Shown: positions 1 to 6,906 of the stretch, in pieces
Position numbering within the stretch: the stretch's first letter is position 1
Layout: every line of letters starts with the position of its first letter
From: Verrucomicrobiales bacterium
GTDB taxonomy: Bacteria > Verrucomicrobiota > Verrucomicrobiia > Limisphaerales > UBA1100
Direction: 5' to 3'
NCBI GenBank assembly: GCA_011523245.1
Contig: WTHG01000057.1
Location: 1-8,156, forward strand
Length of the DNA stretch: 8,156 nt
Translations under genes and position numbers: made by a program
Notes under the pieces: generated by a model
Seen by the model: only the letters and a program-made list of their open reading frames with translations
Databases searched by the model: none
What the model was told of the DNA's origin: nothing

Positions 1-1
1 G

Positions 2-661
2 CACATTCACAAGGGCGAGATCATGCGCGTGAAGGAAATCAAAAGCGCCAAGGCCGGGGACGATGGCGTGACCATCGTGGCGGACATCGAGTGGCGTACC
101 GGCAAAGTAGGCAACAGCGATGACCTGCTGATCAGCGAAACCCGCACGCTCACAGTCTCCAAGGTCGACGGCGTGACACAGGTGGATTTCCACACTGAAC
201 TAACCGCCGCACGCGACCTCACATTGGGCGGCGATCTACAACATGCCGGCTGTCATTTCCGTGCGCATACCGAGGTGGCCGACAAGGGCACTAAATTCAC
301 CAGCTACCTTTGGGAACCCGAAGGCAAGGTGGCCGGTAACGGCAAGATTTTGAGCAAGGAGTGGAAGTGGAACCGCCTGCAATTCCAGCTCGGCGGCAAT
401 TGGTACAGCGCCACGCAATTCAACAGCCCCAACCAGCCGGTGGAGGAACTGTCCTGGCGTAACTACGGCCGGTTTGGTTTCTTCTTCAAAAAGGATCTCA
501 AGCAGGGCGAGACGCAGAAGCTCGATTACCGCTTCCACATTTCACCCAGCGACCAGCCGGCACTCGAGAGTTTCCCACCGCAGGTCAGCAAGGGTCAGGA
601 AACCCGCTGGCGCGCCGCCGCCCAAAAGGCCTACGGCGAATTTGTAAAATCCCTGAAGTAA
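2..661 (+). CDS. DUF6807 / PmoA-like family protein, 5'-truncated by window edge
   Basis: The reading frame is open from base 2 to the TAA at 659-661, giving about 219 visible residues; the gene probably starts outside the window, because codons upstream of the ATG at 23 (H-I-H-K-G-E-I) continue the frame without a stop. The layout resembles the DUF6807 family (Pfam PF14100, once named 'methane oxygenase PmoA'): a beta-rich segment with an 'E-T-R-T-L-T-V' strand, a 'VDFHTEL-TA...LTLGGD' segment, and a later 'FNSPNQPVEE-SW-NYGRFG' segment like the family's 'hP-N-P--W--r-yG-fg' motif. It ends in a 'GETQKLDYRFHI' strand and a charged helix. The family is widespread in Planctomycetota and Verrucomicrobiota, often near secreted or sugar-related enzymes, and its biochemical role is not established; the PmoA name should not be read as methane oxidation. 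The next gene follows after 36 bp on the same strand, so the two may be cotranscribed. The family call rests on remembered motifs, not a search. Confidence 0.6.
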   Translation, partial: HIHKGEIMRVKEIKSAKAGDDGVTIVADIEWRTGKVGNSDDLLISETRTLTVSKVDGVTQVDFHTELTAARDLTLGGDLQHAGCHFRAHTEVADKGTKFTSYLWEPEGKVAGNGKILSKEWKWNRLQFQLGGNWYSATQFNSPNQPVEELSWRNYGRFGFFFKKDLKQGETQKLDYRFHISPSDQPALESFPPQVSKGQETRWRAAAQKAYGEFVKSLK

Positions 662-697
662 CTCCAACTCGCACCGTCCAAATTTAACTAATCCATA

Positions 698-2041
698 ATG
701 ATCAAAAATAGCATCCTCACAATCGCCGTCCTCAGCCTAGGTATCAGCGCCCTGGCCGAAGACTGGACCAACTGGCGCGGCCCGAACTACAACGGCGCCA
801 CCAGCGGCAAGAACCTGCCCGTGAAGTTTTCCAAAACCGAAAACATCGCGTGGCAAACCGAACTGCCTGGCCCTGGAGCCGGCACGCCGATCATCGTGGG
901 TGACCGCGTGTTCCTGAGCTCTGCACGCATTGAGAACGCCGCCAGCGGCAAGGGCCAGTTACTTGCGCTCTGTCTCGACCGCAAAACCGGTAAGACTCTG
1001 TGGGAACGCAACGCCGGCAGCGGCTACCGGCCCAACGGCGACGGCGCCGATTACCGTCTCGACAACCGCGGCACCTACGCCTCGCCTTCACCCGTCACCG
1101 ATGGTGAGACCGTGGTGTTCTTTTACGGCAACGGCGACCTCGTCGGGTTCAACATGAAGGGAGACAAACTCTGGGCCCGTAACATCCAGAAGGACTACGG
1201 CGACTTCACCTTTCAGTGGACCTTCTCCGCCACGCCCACACTCTATGAGGACAAGCTTTACCTGCCCGTGCTGCAACGCGACGAACCCGTGCACGGCCGC
1301 GGCAAGGCGAACAATCCCTCCTTCATCCTCGCCATGGAGCCCAAGACCGGCAAGACCCTCTGGAAACACGTGCGGCCCAGCGAAGCCAACAAGGAATCCC
1401 TTGAATCCTTTGGCACCATCATCCCGCACAACGGCGAACTCCTGATCGCTGGCGGCGATGTGCTCACCGGACACAATCCTGATAACGGCAAGGAAAACTG
1501 GCGTTCGGGCACTTGGAACCCCGGCCATCGCGAACAATGGTGGCGGCTCGTGCCTTCACCCGTGGCTGGAGACGGCGTCGTGCTCGTGTGCGCCCCCAAA
1601 AAACAACCCGTGTACGCCTTCAATCCCGACAAGGGCGCCGATCTCGTTTGGAAGAGCGAAGGTCAGATCAGCAATAACAAAGACATCCTGACCAGCGACG
1701 TAGCCACGCCGCTTTATTATGAAGGCAAATTCTTCGTGGTGTACGGCGAAGGACGTGACAAAACCATTGCTGCCTGCGAACCCAAAACCGGCAAAATCCT
1801 CTGGACCACCGATTTGGACAGCAACAAACTCGTCCGCTGCTCGCCCACCGCTGCCGACGGCAAAATCTATCTGCAAAACCACGGTGGCGAGGTGTATGTG
1901 CTCGAATCCAAGAGCGGCAAGATTCTGCACCGCACCGAGATGGGCGAATCGCGAGACGACCAAATCCGGTCCAGCATCGCCATCGCCGGTAACCAACTCT
2001 TCATCCGCACCAACACCAAGCTCTACTGCGTGGGCAAGTAA
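698..2041 (+). CDS. Exported PQQ-binding-like beta-propeller repeat protein
   Basis: This 447-residue protein starts at ATG 698 and ends at TAA 2039-2041. Residues 1-20 form a Sec signal peptide (charged 'MIKN', hydrophobic core, 'ALA' before Glu21), so the mature protein should be periplasmic or extracellular. The mature part opens with 'DWTNWRGPNYNG', typical of a large PVC family of PQQ-like propellers. Blade motifs of the type 'TGKxLW' recur at residues 97-102, 217-222 and 364-369, with a diverged copy 'SGKILH' at 406-411; each follows an 'LA-c/m-(D/E)-K' strand as in PQQ_2/PQQ_3 repeats (BamB-like fold). No c-type haem motif (CxxCH) is present and the classic alcohol-dehydrogenase active site is not recognisable, so it is probably a structural or binding propeller and not a proven quinoprotein dehydrogenase. 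No Shine-Dalgarno sequence precedes the start ('aatccataATG'). The substrate is unknown. Confidence 0.85.
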   Translation: MIKNSILTIAVLSLGISALAEDWTNWRGPNYNGATSGKNLPVKFSKTENIAWQTELPGPGAGTPIIVGDRVFLSSARIENAASGKGQLLALCLDRKTGKTLWERNAGSGYRPNGDGADYRLDNRGTYASPSPVTDGETVVFFYGNGDLVGFNMKGDKLWARNIQKDYGDFTFQWTFSATPTLYEDKLYLPVLQRDEPVHGRGKANNPSFILAMEPKTGKTLWKHVRPSEANKESLESFGTIIPHNGELLIAGGDVLTGHNPDNGKENWRSGTWNPGHREQWWRLVPSPVAGDGVVLVCAPKKQPVYAFNPDKGADLVWKSEGQISNNKDILTSDVATPLYYEGKFFVVYGEGRDKTIAACEPKTGKILWTTDLDSNKLVRCSPTAADGKIYLQNHGGEVYVLESKSGKILHRTEMGESRDDQIRSSIAIAGNQLFIRTNTKLYCVGK

Positions 2042-2068
2042 GCGGAGGGAAATCCAGAATCACCAAAC

Positions 2069-2088
2069 GGCCCGGATCAATCCAGGCC
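2069..2088 (-). terminator. Hairpin between convergent genes, candidate terminator for the porin/pst transcript
   Basis: In minus-strand RNA this stretch folds into an 8-bp stem, GGCCUGGA paired with UCCGGGCC, with one G-U wobble and a UUGA loop. It is followed by GUUUGGUGAUU, only a weak U-rich tail. In plus-strand RNA the wobble becomes a C-A mismatch, so the structure fits better as the terminator of the minus-strand porin gene, whose stop lies 26 bp upstream of it. It sits in the 73-bp gap between two converging genes, where a terminator is expected. The poor U-tract lowers confidence. Confidence 0.4.
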
Positions 2089-2114
2089 ATCGTGTGATTG
2101 TGTAACAGGACAAA

Positions 2115-3344
2115 CTAAAACTTAAAGATCAGATCCGCCTGCATGCGGTTATTGCTCTCATCATCCGTGCCGTCCTCGGATTGAGTATCATAAACCGTCA
2201 GGGCGACCTGCACATTATCATAGATCATGTACTTACCCTGTAACCGGAATCCTTCCACGTTTGTACCGGAATGATACGAGTTCGCCGTATTGGCTCCCCA
2301 CGCACCGAAGTCCGAGTCGCTGAGATCATCCCAGATGGCATCGCGCTCAATGCTCCGGTACCCCAGGCTGGCTTCCCATTGACCCGCTTTCTTGGCACTA
2401 CCCAATTTGACGCCGGTAGCAAAACCAGTGTCCTTACTCGCAGCACCTACCTGGTTGTTGACCCACGTTCCGTAGATCTTGACCCCTGGCCCGGTTTTGA
2501 AGCTCAACGCACCATCAATAAAGACCGGAGTGTATCCCACGCCTGAGCTGTTGCCTTTACGCTTTGATGCCCCTGCCTGACTGAGGCCACCAAAGTCAAC
2601 CGTGTAAACGCCCAAGCCCAGATCCCAGTTGGTGGTAGCATTGAGAGAAGAGCTAGCCGTCACCTGCGCCATGTACATGGCGTTCATGTTCGTAGAGGCG
2701 TGTTTCTTCTCACCATTGATCAAATAAGCACCTCCATGGAAACCTACATCTACACTACCGGCGGTAGTGCTGTAATGGGCTTCCAAACCCTCCGGAGTAA
2801 TGTCGCCATCAAAAAAGACTTTAGAAACCTTCCAGCCGGTCTTTTCAAAGTTTTGCATTTTACCACCAATGAAGGTTACTTCCCCAATATCCATGGAGGC
2901 CCATGCCTGATCGAGGCTGATGGTATCGCGGGCAAACCCGTTACTAAAAGTTTGGTTGGTGGAACCAATATCATCATCGCTATTTTCGCCTCCCGTCGCC
3001 AAGCGGAAGCCGACTTTCACGCCGTTGTTCATATCGGCCGTGCCGCCGAAGCGGAATCGATAACGCCAGCGATCATTGGCGCCATCCCCAGCAGAGTTGC
3101 TATCCTTGGTATGATCATAGCGCAAGCGCAGGTCCCCTTTGAGCGTTAGGCTGTTAACCCAGCTGGGCATGCTATCGTTGAATTCGGTGTTGGATTCCTC
3201 GGCGAGCACATCGGCCTCGGCTTGAGTAATCACACCCTTCTCAACAAGCTTTTTCAGGAGGCTAGCATTGTCTCCTGCTTCTACGTGATTAACCAAAGCT
3301 AACCCAGTCAGGGCGCATGCTATGGCGGATTTTGTTGTGTTCAT
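2115..3344 (-). CDS. Outer-membrane porin, Porin_5 (putative porin) type
   Basis: This 409-residue protein is read from ATG 3344. Residues 1-23 are a Sec signal peptide ('MNTTKSA', hydrophobic core, 'VEA' before Gly24). A short helical segment (about 27-50, 'LLKKLVEKGVITQAEADVL') follows. The rest is a run of alternating amphipathic strands, beginning 'LKGDLRLRYD' and 'RWRYRFRFGG', and includes 'VKVGFRLATGG...STNQTF', which is characteristic of the Porin_5 family. The last residues are 'ADLIFKF', and the C-terminal Phe is the usual signal for BAM-mediated insertion. An in-frame TTG at 3363-3365 would add seven residues in front of the signal peptide and is less likely than the ATG. The gene is 124 bp downstream of pstB2 on the same strand, so phosphate or other anion uptake is plausible, but the sequence does not show selectivity. 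It is not clearly an OprP/OprO-type protein. Confidence 0.82.
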   Translation of the reverse strand: MNTTKSAIACALTGLALVNHVEAGDNASLLKKLVEKGVITQAEADVLAEESNTEFNDSMPSWVNSLTLKGDLRLRYDHTKDSNSAGDGANDRWRYRFRFGGTADMNNGVKVGFRLATGGENSDDDIGSTNQTFSNGFARDTISLDQAWASMDIGEVTFIGGKMQNFEKTGWKVSKVFFDGDITPEGLEAHYSTTAGSVDVGFHGGAYLINGEKKHASTNMNAMYMAQVTASSSLNATTNWDLGLGVYTVDFGGLSQAGASKRKGNSSGVGYTPVFIDGALSFKTGPGVKIYGTWVNNQVGAASKDTGFATGVKLGSAKKAGQWEASLGYRSIERDAIWDDLSDSDFGAWGANTANSYHSGTNVEGFRLQGKYMIYDNVQVALTVYDTQSEDGTDDESNNRMQADLIFKF

Positions 3345-3421
3345 TTTTAATATGTAGATTGTCAATATTTACTCAGGGCACTCTTAACTTCCAACTTTTA
3401 TGCCGAGAGAACCATCTATGC

Positions 3422-3439
3422 TGTCCGTCACATATCCGT
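3422..3439. promoter_or_regulatory. Candidate Pho-box-like direct repeat upstream of the porin
   Basis: On the plus strand, TGTCCGT (3422-3428) and TATCCGT (3433-3439) are two heptamers matching at 6 of 7 positions, separated by the 4-bp spacer CACA. A 7+4 spacing, repeating every 11 bp, is the geometry bound by PhoB and related OmpR-family regulators; the E. coli half-site is CTGTCAT, so the match to TGTC is partial. It lies 78-95 bp upstream of the porin ATG in the only real gap inside the minus-strand block. Its CTGTC orientation points away from the porin, which weakens the case. I see no convincing -10/-35 pair beside it. The call is inference from spacing plus partial consensus. Confidence 0.25.
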
Positions 3440-3468
3440 GGCAGGCATGTTACGGTTTTGCAATAATA

Positions 3469-4248
3469 TTAACCATAACGGCCCTCAATGTAGTCCGCTG
3501 TTTTTTCGTTTTTCGGATTGAGGAACAAGTCCTCCGTGCGATCCTGCTCCACGATATTGCCCAGTAGCATAAAAATACAATCATCACTGATCCGACGAGC
3601 CTGAGCCATGTTGTGGGTTACGATAACGATGGTGTATTGCCCTGCGAGTGAGCGCATGAGTTCCTCAACTGCTGTGGTGGCTTCCACATCCAGCGCAGAA
3701 CACGGCTCGTCCATCAAAATCACATCGGGCTTAAGTGGCAGAAGCCGAGCAATACAGAGTTTCTGTTGCTGCTCAAGCTGCAGATCAGTTTCCTTATCGT
3801 GCAGCCGATCCTTGAGGTCAGCCCACAGACGCACCTCGCCTAAGGCTTCTTCAACAGCTTGATCCAGCACAGACTTACTCAGTTCACTGCGCCGCTTGTG
3901 GATACGCAGGCCGAACACGACGTTTTCGTAAACGGAAATCGGCAGCGGATTGGGCCGCTGAAAGACCATGCCCACGGACTTACGTAGCTCGATGAGCGAT
4001 ACGTCATCGTCGTAAATATTTTTGCCAAGGATGTCGATCATGCCCTCGGTGCGAACGTTTCCGTAGCGCTCGTTCACGCGATTGAGGCAGCGTAGGAAAG
4101 TGGTTTTACCGCAACCGCTGGGGCCGATCAGGCCGGTGATCACACCATCTCGAATGCGGGTGGATACACCATCCAGCGCTTGAAAATCGCCGTACCAAAG
4201 GCTCAGGTCCTCCGTTACAATTGCATGTTCGCGTTGAGCACTCATCAT
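3469..4248 (-). CDS. pstB: Phosphate ABC transporter ATPase PstB2 with degenerate LSGGQ signature
   Basis: This is a cytoplasmic ATPase of the Pst phosphate importer, 259 residues from ATG 4248. The motifs are Walker A GPSGCGKTT (42-50), Q-loop MVFQRPNP (Gln97), Walker B 'VILMDEPCSALD' (Asp180, Glu181), H-loop 'VTHNM' (His212) and an A-loop Tyr near residue 19. All are PstB-like. The ABC signature, LSGGQQQR in PstB proteins, reads LQLEQQQK (156-163), so the Ser and both Gly that contact ATP across the dimer are replaced; the flanking 'LCIAR' is intact, so this is substitution and not a frameshift. The D-loop SALDP reads SALDV. A GTG at 4267-4269 could add seven residues, but no ribosome-binding sequence precedes it, while ATG 4248 has GGGTGA nearby and lies 4 bp after the pstB1 stop. 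This subunit most likely acts in a heterodimer with PstB1. Confidence 0.9.
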   Translation of the reverse strand: MMSAQREHAIVTEDLSLWYGDFQALDGVSTRIRDGVITGLIGPSGCGKTTFLRCLNRVNERYGNVRTEGMIDILGKNIYDDDVSLIELRKSVGMVFQRPNPLPISVYENVVFGLRIHKRRSELSKSVLDQAVEEALGEVRLWADLKDRLHDKETDLQLEQQQKLCIARLLPLKPDVILMDEPCSALDVEATTAVEELMRSLAGQYTIVIVTHNMAQARRISDDCIFMLLGNIVEQDRTEDLFLNPKNEKTADYIEGRYG

Positions 4249-4252
4249 CGGA

Positions 4253-5017
4253 TCACCCAAAATCTCCACTCACAAATGCATTGGTCTTGGGCTGTTTAGC
4301 ATTGCCGGAGAACATCGGCTCCGTATCGCCAATCTCCACCACCTCGCCGTTGAGCATAAACATCGTACGATCAGCCAGCCGGCGTGCCTGTTGCACGAGG
4401 TTGGTCACGAGAATGATCGTCATTTCCTTGCGCAGATCTTTAAGAACGTCCTCAATCTTCATCGTGGTGACCGGATCGATGGCGATTGAAAATTCATCGA
4501 GACATAAGACCTCTGGCTGATGGCTTAATGCACGGGCGATGGTTAGCCGCTGCTGTTGGCCGCCCGAGAGCTTGGTACCCAGCGAGTCGAGCCGGTCCTT
4601 GACCTCATCCCACAGGGCCGCCTGCTCAAGGCATTTTTGCACCAACCCATCAAGTTCCTCTCCGTCCTTCATCCCAAAACTGCGCGGCGCAAAGGCGACG
4701 TTATCGTAAATGGAAAGCGGTAACCCTACCGGCAAAGGTGCCACCATGCCCACGCGGCGGCGATATCCGTACACGTCCTTGATGTGATAAATATCCTCCC
4801 CATCCATCTCCACCAGCCCGCCCATGCGCGAGCCAGAGGTGAATTCCAAGGTACGGTTCATGATCTTCAACAACGTCGTCTTACCGGACTGCGCAGGCCC
4901 GATGATGCCGAAGATTTCATTCTCCCGCACATCAAAGGAAATTCCATGAATGACCTCCTCGCTCCCGTACCAGGCACGAAGGCTATCCACGTTTAACTTG
5001 GGTGTGCCGGCTACCAT
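4253..5017 (-). CDS. pstB: Phosphate ABC transporter ATPase PstB1 with degenerate Q- and H-loops
   Basis: This 254-residue ATPase is encoded directly after pstA, with a 7-bp overlap (5011-5017). Seen in the sequence: A-loop Tyr17, Walker A GPAQSGKTT (40-48; PstB usually has GPSGCGKST), signature LSGGQQQR (150-157, perfect), and Walker B 'VLCLDEFSIAIDP' with Asp174 and Glu175 kept but Phe where PstB has Pro. The Q-loop, normally VGMVFQxPNPFP, reads VGMVAPLPVGLP, with Pro94 in place of Gln. The H-loop, normally VTHNMQQA, reads VTNLVQQA, with Asn206 in place of His. The flanking 'SIYDNVAF' and 'QQARR' are typical of PstB, so the family is clear. Loss of the H-loop His and Q-loop Gln should impair hydrolysis and coupling at this subunit's own nucleotide face, while its signature can still complete the site of a partner. 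Tandem pstB genes are known in Firmicutes (B. subtilis pstBA-pstBB). Confidence 0.9.
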   Translation of the reverse strand: MVAGTPKLNVDSLRAWYGSEEVIHGISFDVRENEIFGIIGPAQSGKTTLLKIMNRTLEFTSGSRMGGLVEMDGEDIYHIKDVYGYRRRVGMVAPLPVGLPLSIYDNVAFAPRSFGMKDGEELDGLVQKCLEQAALWDEVKDRLDSLGTKLSGGQQQRLTIARALSHQPEVLCLDEFSIAIDPVTTMKIEDVLKDLRKEMTIILVTNLVQQARRLADRTMFMLNGEVVEIGDTEPMFSGNAKQPKTNAFVSGDFG

Positions 5018-5973
5018 TTTCGATGCGTACGCAGATAATACCGGAAAGCGATGGATACAGAGTTAAATAACAGCACCACTCCGAGCAAGACCACCGCCGT
5101 TCCATAAGGAATGGCTTGCGCGTACTCAAGGGCCGCTTGGGTCATCGGCACCATTTCGCCGGTCTCCGGATTGGGCAATTTATCCGGCACTTTCCACCCC
5201 ATGGACGTGTAGTAAAGGTGATACGAAAGCGCCATAAACTTCTCGCCCAATAAGTAATACACCGTTTCACCCTGCCTAAAAGTAATGCTGGCTGCGGCGC
5301 CGGTAATCATGATGGGAGCTGTCTCTCCGGCCGCGCGGGACACCTCCAGAATAACCCCGGTCAAAATTCCGCTGATCGAATTGGGCAGCACCACGCCACG
5401 GATGGTCTGCCAGCGACTCACGCCCAAGTTCCACGAGGCTTCACGGAAGGACATGGGAACAGCCGAAAGCGCCTCTCGCGTGCTAGTAATCACCACGGGC
5501 ATTGTCATCACCGCGAGTGTCAGTGAGGCCGCGATCACCGATTCGCCCAAGCCGGCAAACATGACAAAGGCCCCTAATCCAAACAAAGCGTGGACAATGC
5601 TCGGCACCCCAGCGAGGTTGATAACAGCGAGGTTAATTAGGCGCGTGAGCCAGTTGTCTTTTGCGTATTCATTAAGGTAAATACCTGCCATCACGCCGAC
5701 TGGCGCAGCCACCATCAATGACAAGACGACCAAATATATTGTCCCTAAAATAGCAGGCCAAATACCGCCAGCACTCATGAGGTCGCGCGGGATATCGGGA
5801 AAGAAATTCAACGACAATACTGGCAGCGCCTTGTGTACAAGGAAACTGACCAGCAAAATCACAGCTAACGCCATCATAAGCGTCACCATAAATAAGAGGA
5901 CTTTCACCCACTTTTCGCGGGATTCCTTCTTTTGAGTGAAGGTCGTCTTAGTAAAGCGCTGTGAATCGTTCAT
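5011..5973 (-). CDS. pstA: Phosphate ABC transporter permease PstA
   Basis: This is a 320-residue inner-membrane permease that pairs with PstC to form the phosphate channel. Hydrophobic segments lie at about 25-47, 74-99, 112-140, 144-163, 200-225 and 288-310, the six helices expected. The cytoplasmic EAA loop that docks to PstB spans residues 178-197 ('EASWNLGVSRWQ...LP'), preceded by 'ALSAVPMSFR', a strong PstA/PstC hallmark. 'SRAAGETAPIMITGAAA' (212-228) is the PstA form of the conserved 'GETAP' segment. The ATG overlaps the pstC stop by 4 bp (ATGA), so translation is probably coupled. No Shine-Dalgarno is visible; the start is preceded by 'GCGAAA'. The loop between the last two helices (about 250-290) is long and Pro/Glu-rich. 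Confidence 0.95.
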   Translation of the reverse strand: MNDSQRFTKTTFTQKKESREKWVKVLLFMVTLMMALAVILLVSFLVHKALPVLSLNFFPDIPRDLMSAGGIWPAILGTIYLVVLSLMVAAPVGVMAGIYLNEYAKDNWLTRLINLAVINLAGVPSIVHALFGLGAFVMFAGLGESVIAASLTLAVMTMPVVITSTREALSAVPMSFREASWNLGVSRWQTIRGVVLPNSISGILTGVILEVSRAAGETAPIMITGAAASITFRQGETVYYLLGEKFMALSYHLYYTSMGWKVPDKLPNPETGEMVPMTQAALEYAQAIPYGTAVVLLGVVLLFNSVSIAFRYYLRTHRKW

Positions 5974-6884
5974 TTTCGCTTAACCCCGTGTATCACCAGA
6001 TGTGCGGTGAGGTTGACAATAAAGGTGATGGAAAAAAGCAGAACCCCTAGCAGGAACAACACCTGATAGTGGTCGCCACCGTTCACGGTGTCGCCCATTT
6101 CTTTAGCAATGGTGGCTGTCATGGTTTTCACAGACACCAATAAATCAAGGAACGGCGCATCAGAACTGAAGGGATTGTTATCTGCGTTTCCGGTGGCCAT
6201 GAGGACCGCCATGGTTTCACCCACCACCCGGCCCATGCCCAGCAACACTGCGGCAAGCAAACCGTTTTTGGCACCAGGCAGCAACACGCGATATACCATT
6301 TGCCATTTTGTCACCCCCAAGCCAATGGCCGCTTCCCGGTAAGAATCGGGAACTGCATTCAAAGCGTCCTCACTGATGGAGACGATAATTGGCATGCTCA
6401 TCAAGGCCAGAATGATGGCCCCATTTAACAACGACACACCTGCATCTGCCCCCAATTCTTTCATGTACACGGAGGTGATCTTTAGCCCGATAAACCCCCA
6501 GACCACAGATGGAATTGCTGCCAACAGTTCGATGACTACTTTCAGAATTTCCTTCAGCCGCGGACCGCAGAATTCTGAAATGAAAACGGCGCCGCCCAAG
6601 CTGAACGGCACCGTGATGATCATCGCCACAAGCGCCACACTAAAAGTGCCTAGAATAATCCTAGCAGCACCGTAGCTCGGCGGGGTGTGAGTAGGATCCC
6701 ACTTCTCAGAGGTCAAAAGCTCACTGATACTGAAGTCGTCGCTAAATAGCAGTCCCTTGCCTTCCCAGAAGACAAAGATGAAGATGGCAAATACAAACAC
6801 CACCGCGCTGATACCGCTGACGCGGATCGTCCATTCGATCAGGCCTTCGGAGAAGGCTTTCCACTTGGAGCGCTGCAGCTGCAT
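5970..6884 (-). CDS. pstC: Phosphate ABC transporter permease PstC
   Basis: This is a 304-residue inner-membrane permease, the partner of PstA. Hydrophobic helices lie at about 24-40, 75-100, 113-135, 150-172, 205-230 and 273-298, with a periplasmic stretch (44-74) between the first two, as is usual in PstC. 'AIPSVVWGFIGL' (123-134) is the typical PstC helix-3 motif. 'ALNAVPDSYREAAIGLG' leads into the EAA loop at 184-203, which contacts the ATPases. 'GRVVGETMAVLMATGNA' (218-234) is the PstC form of the conserved GET segment. Its length and arrangement are normal. It follows pstS after 22 bp and overlaps pstA by 4 bp. The sense strand before the ATG ('CGCCGCGTCTG') has no Shine-Dalgarno sequence, so expression probably depends on translation reaching the end of pstS. 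Confidence 0.96.
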   Translation of the reverse strand: MQLQRSKWKAFSEGLIEWTIRVSGISAVVFVFAIFIFVFWEGKGLLFSDDFSISELLTSEKWDPTHTPPSYGAARIILGTFSVALVAMIITVPFSLGGAVFISEFCGPRLKEILKVVIELLAAIPSVVWGFIGLKITSVYMKELGADAGVSLLNGAIILALMSMPIIVSISEDALNAVPDSYREAAIGLGVTKWQMVYRVLLPGAKNGLLAAVLLGMGRVVGETMAVLMATGNADNNPFSSDAPFLDLLVSVKTMTATIAKEMGDTVNGGDHYQVLFLLGVLLFSITFIVNLTAHLVIHGVKRK

Positions 6885-6906
6885 CAGACGCGGCGGAGGA
6901 TCAACA

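Noticed and set aside
23..25. ATG at 23 as the true start of the first gene
   Set aside because: The frame is open to the left edge, and a start here would leave the protein without the N-terminal half expected for the DUF6807 family.
1088..1537. 149-codon minus-strand frame opposite the beta-propeller gene, with a second one at 1556-1996
   Set aside because: Both are shadows of the propeller gene, whose signal peptide and repeated TGKxLW motifs show which strand is coding.
2700..3149. 149-codon plus-strand frame opposite the porin
   Set aside because: It lies wholly antisense to a convincing porin gene, shows no recognisable domain, and its length follows from the codon bias of the opposite strand.
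3342..3365. TTG at 3363-3365 as the porin start, and TTGACA at 3360-3365 as a -35 box
   Set aside because: The TTG start would put seven residues in front of a complete signal peptide that begins at ATG 3344. No -10 element lies about 17 bp downstream of the TTGACA on that strand before the coding region.
5672..5911. 79-codon minus-strand frame inside pstA
   Set aside because: It is an alternate frame within a well-supported permease gene and has no membrane or domain signature.
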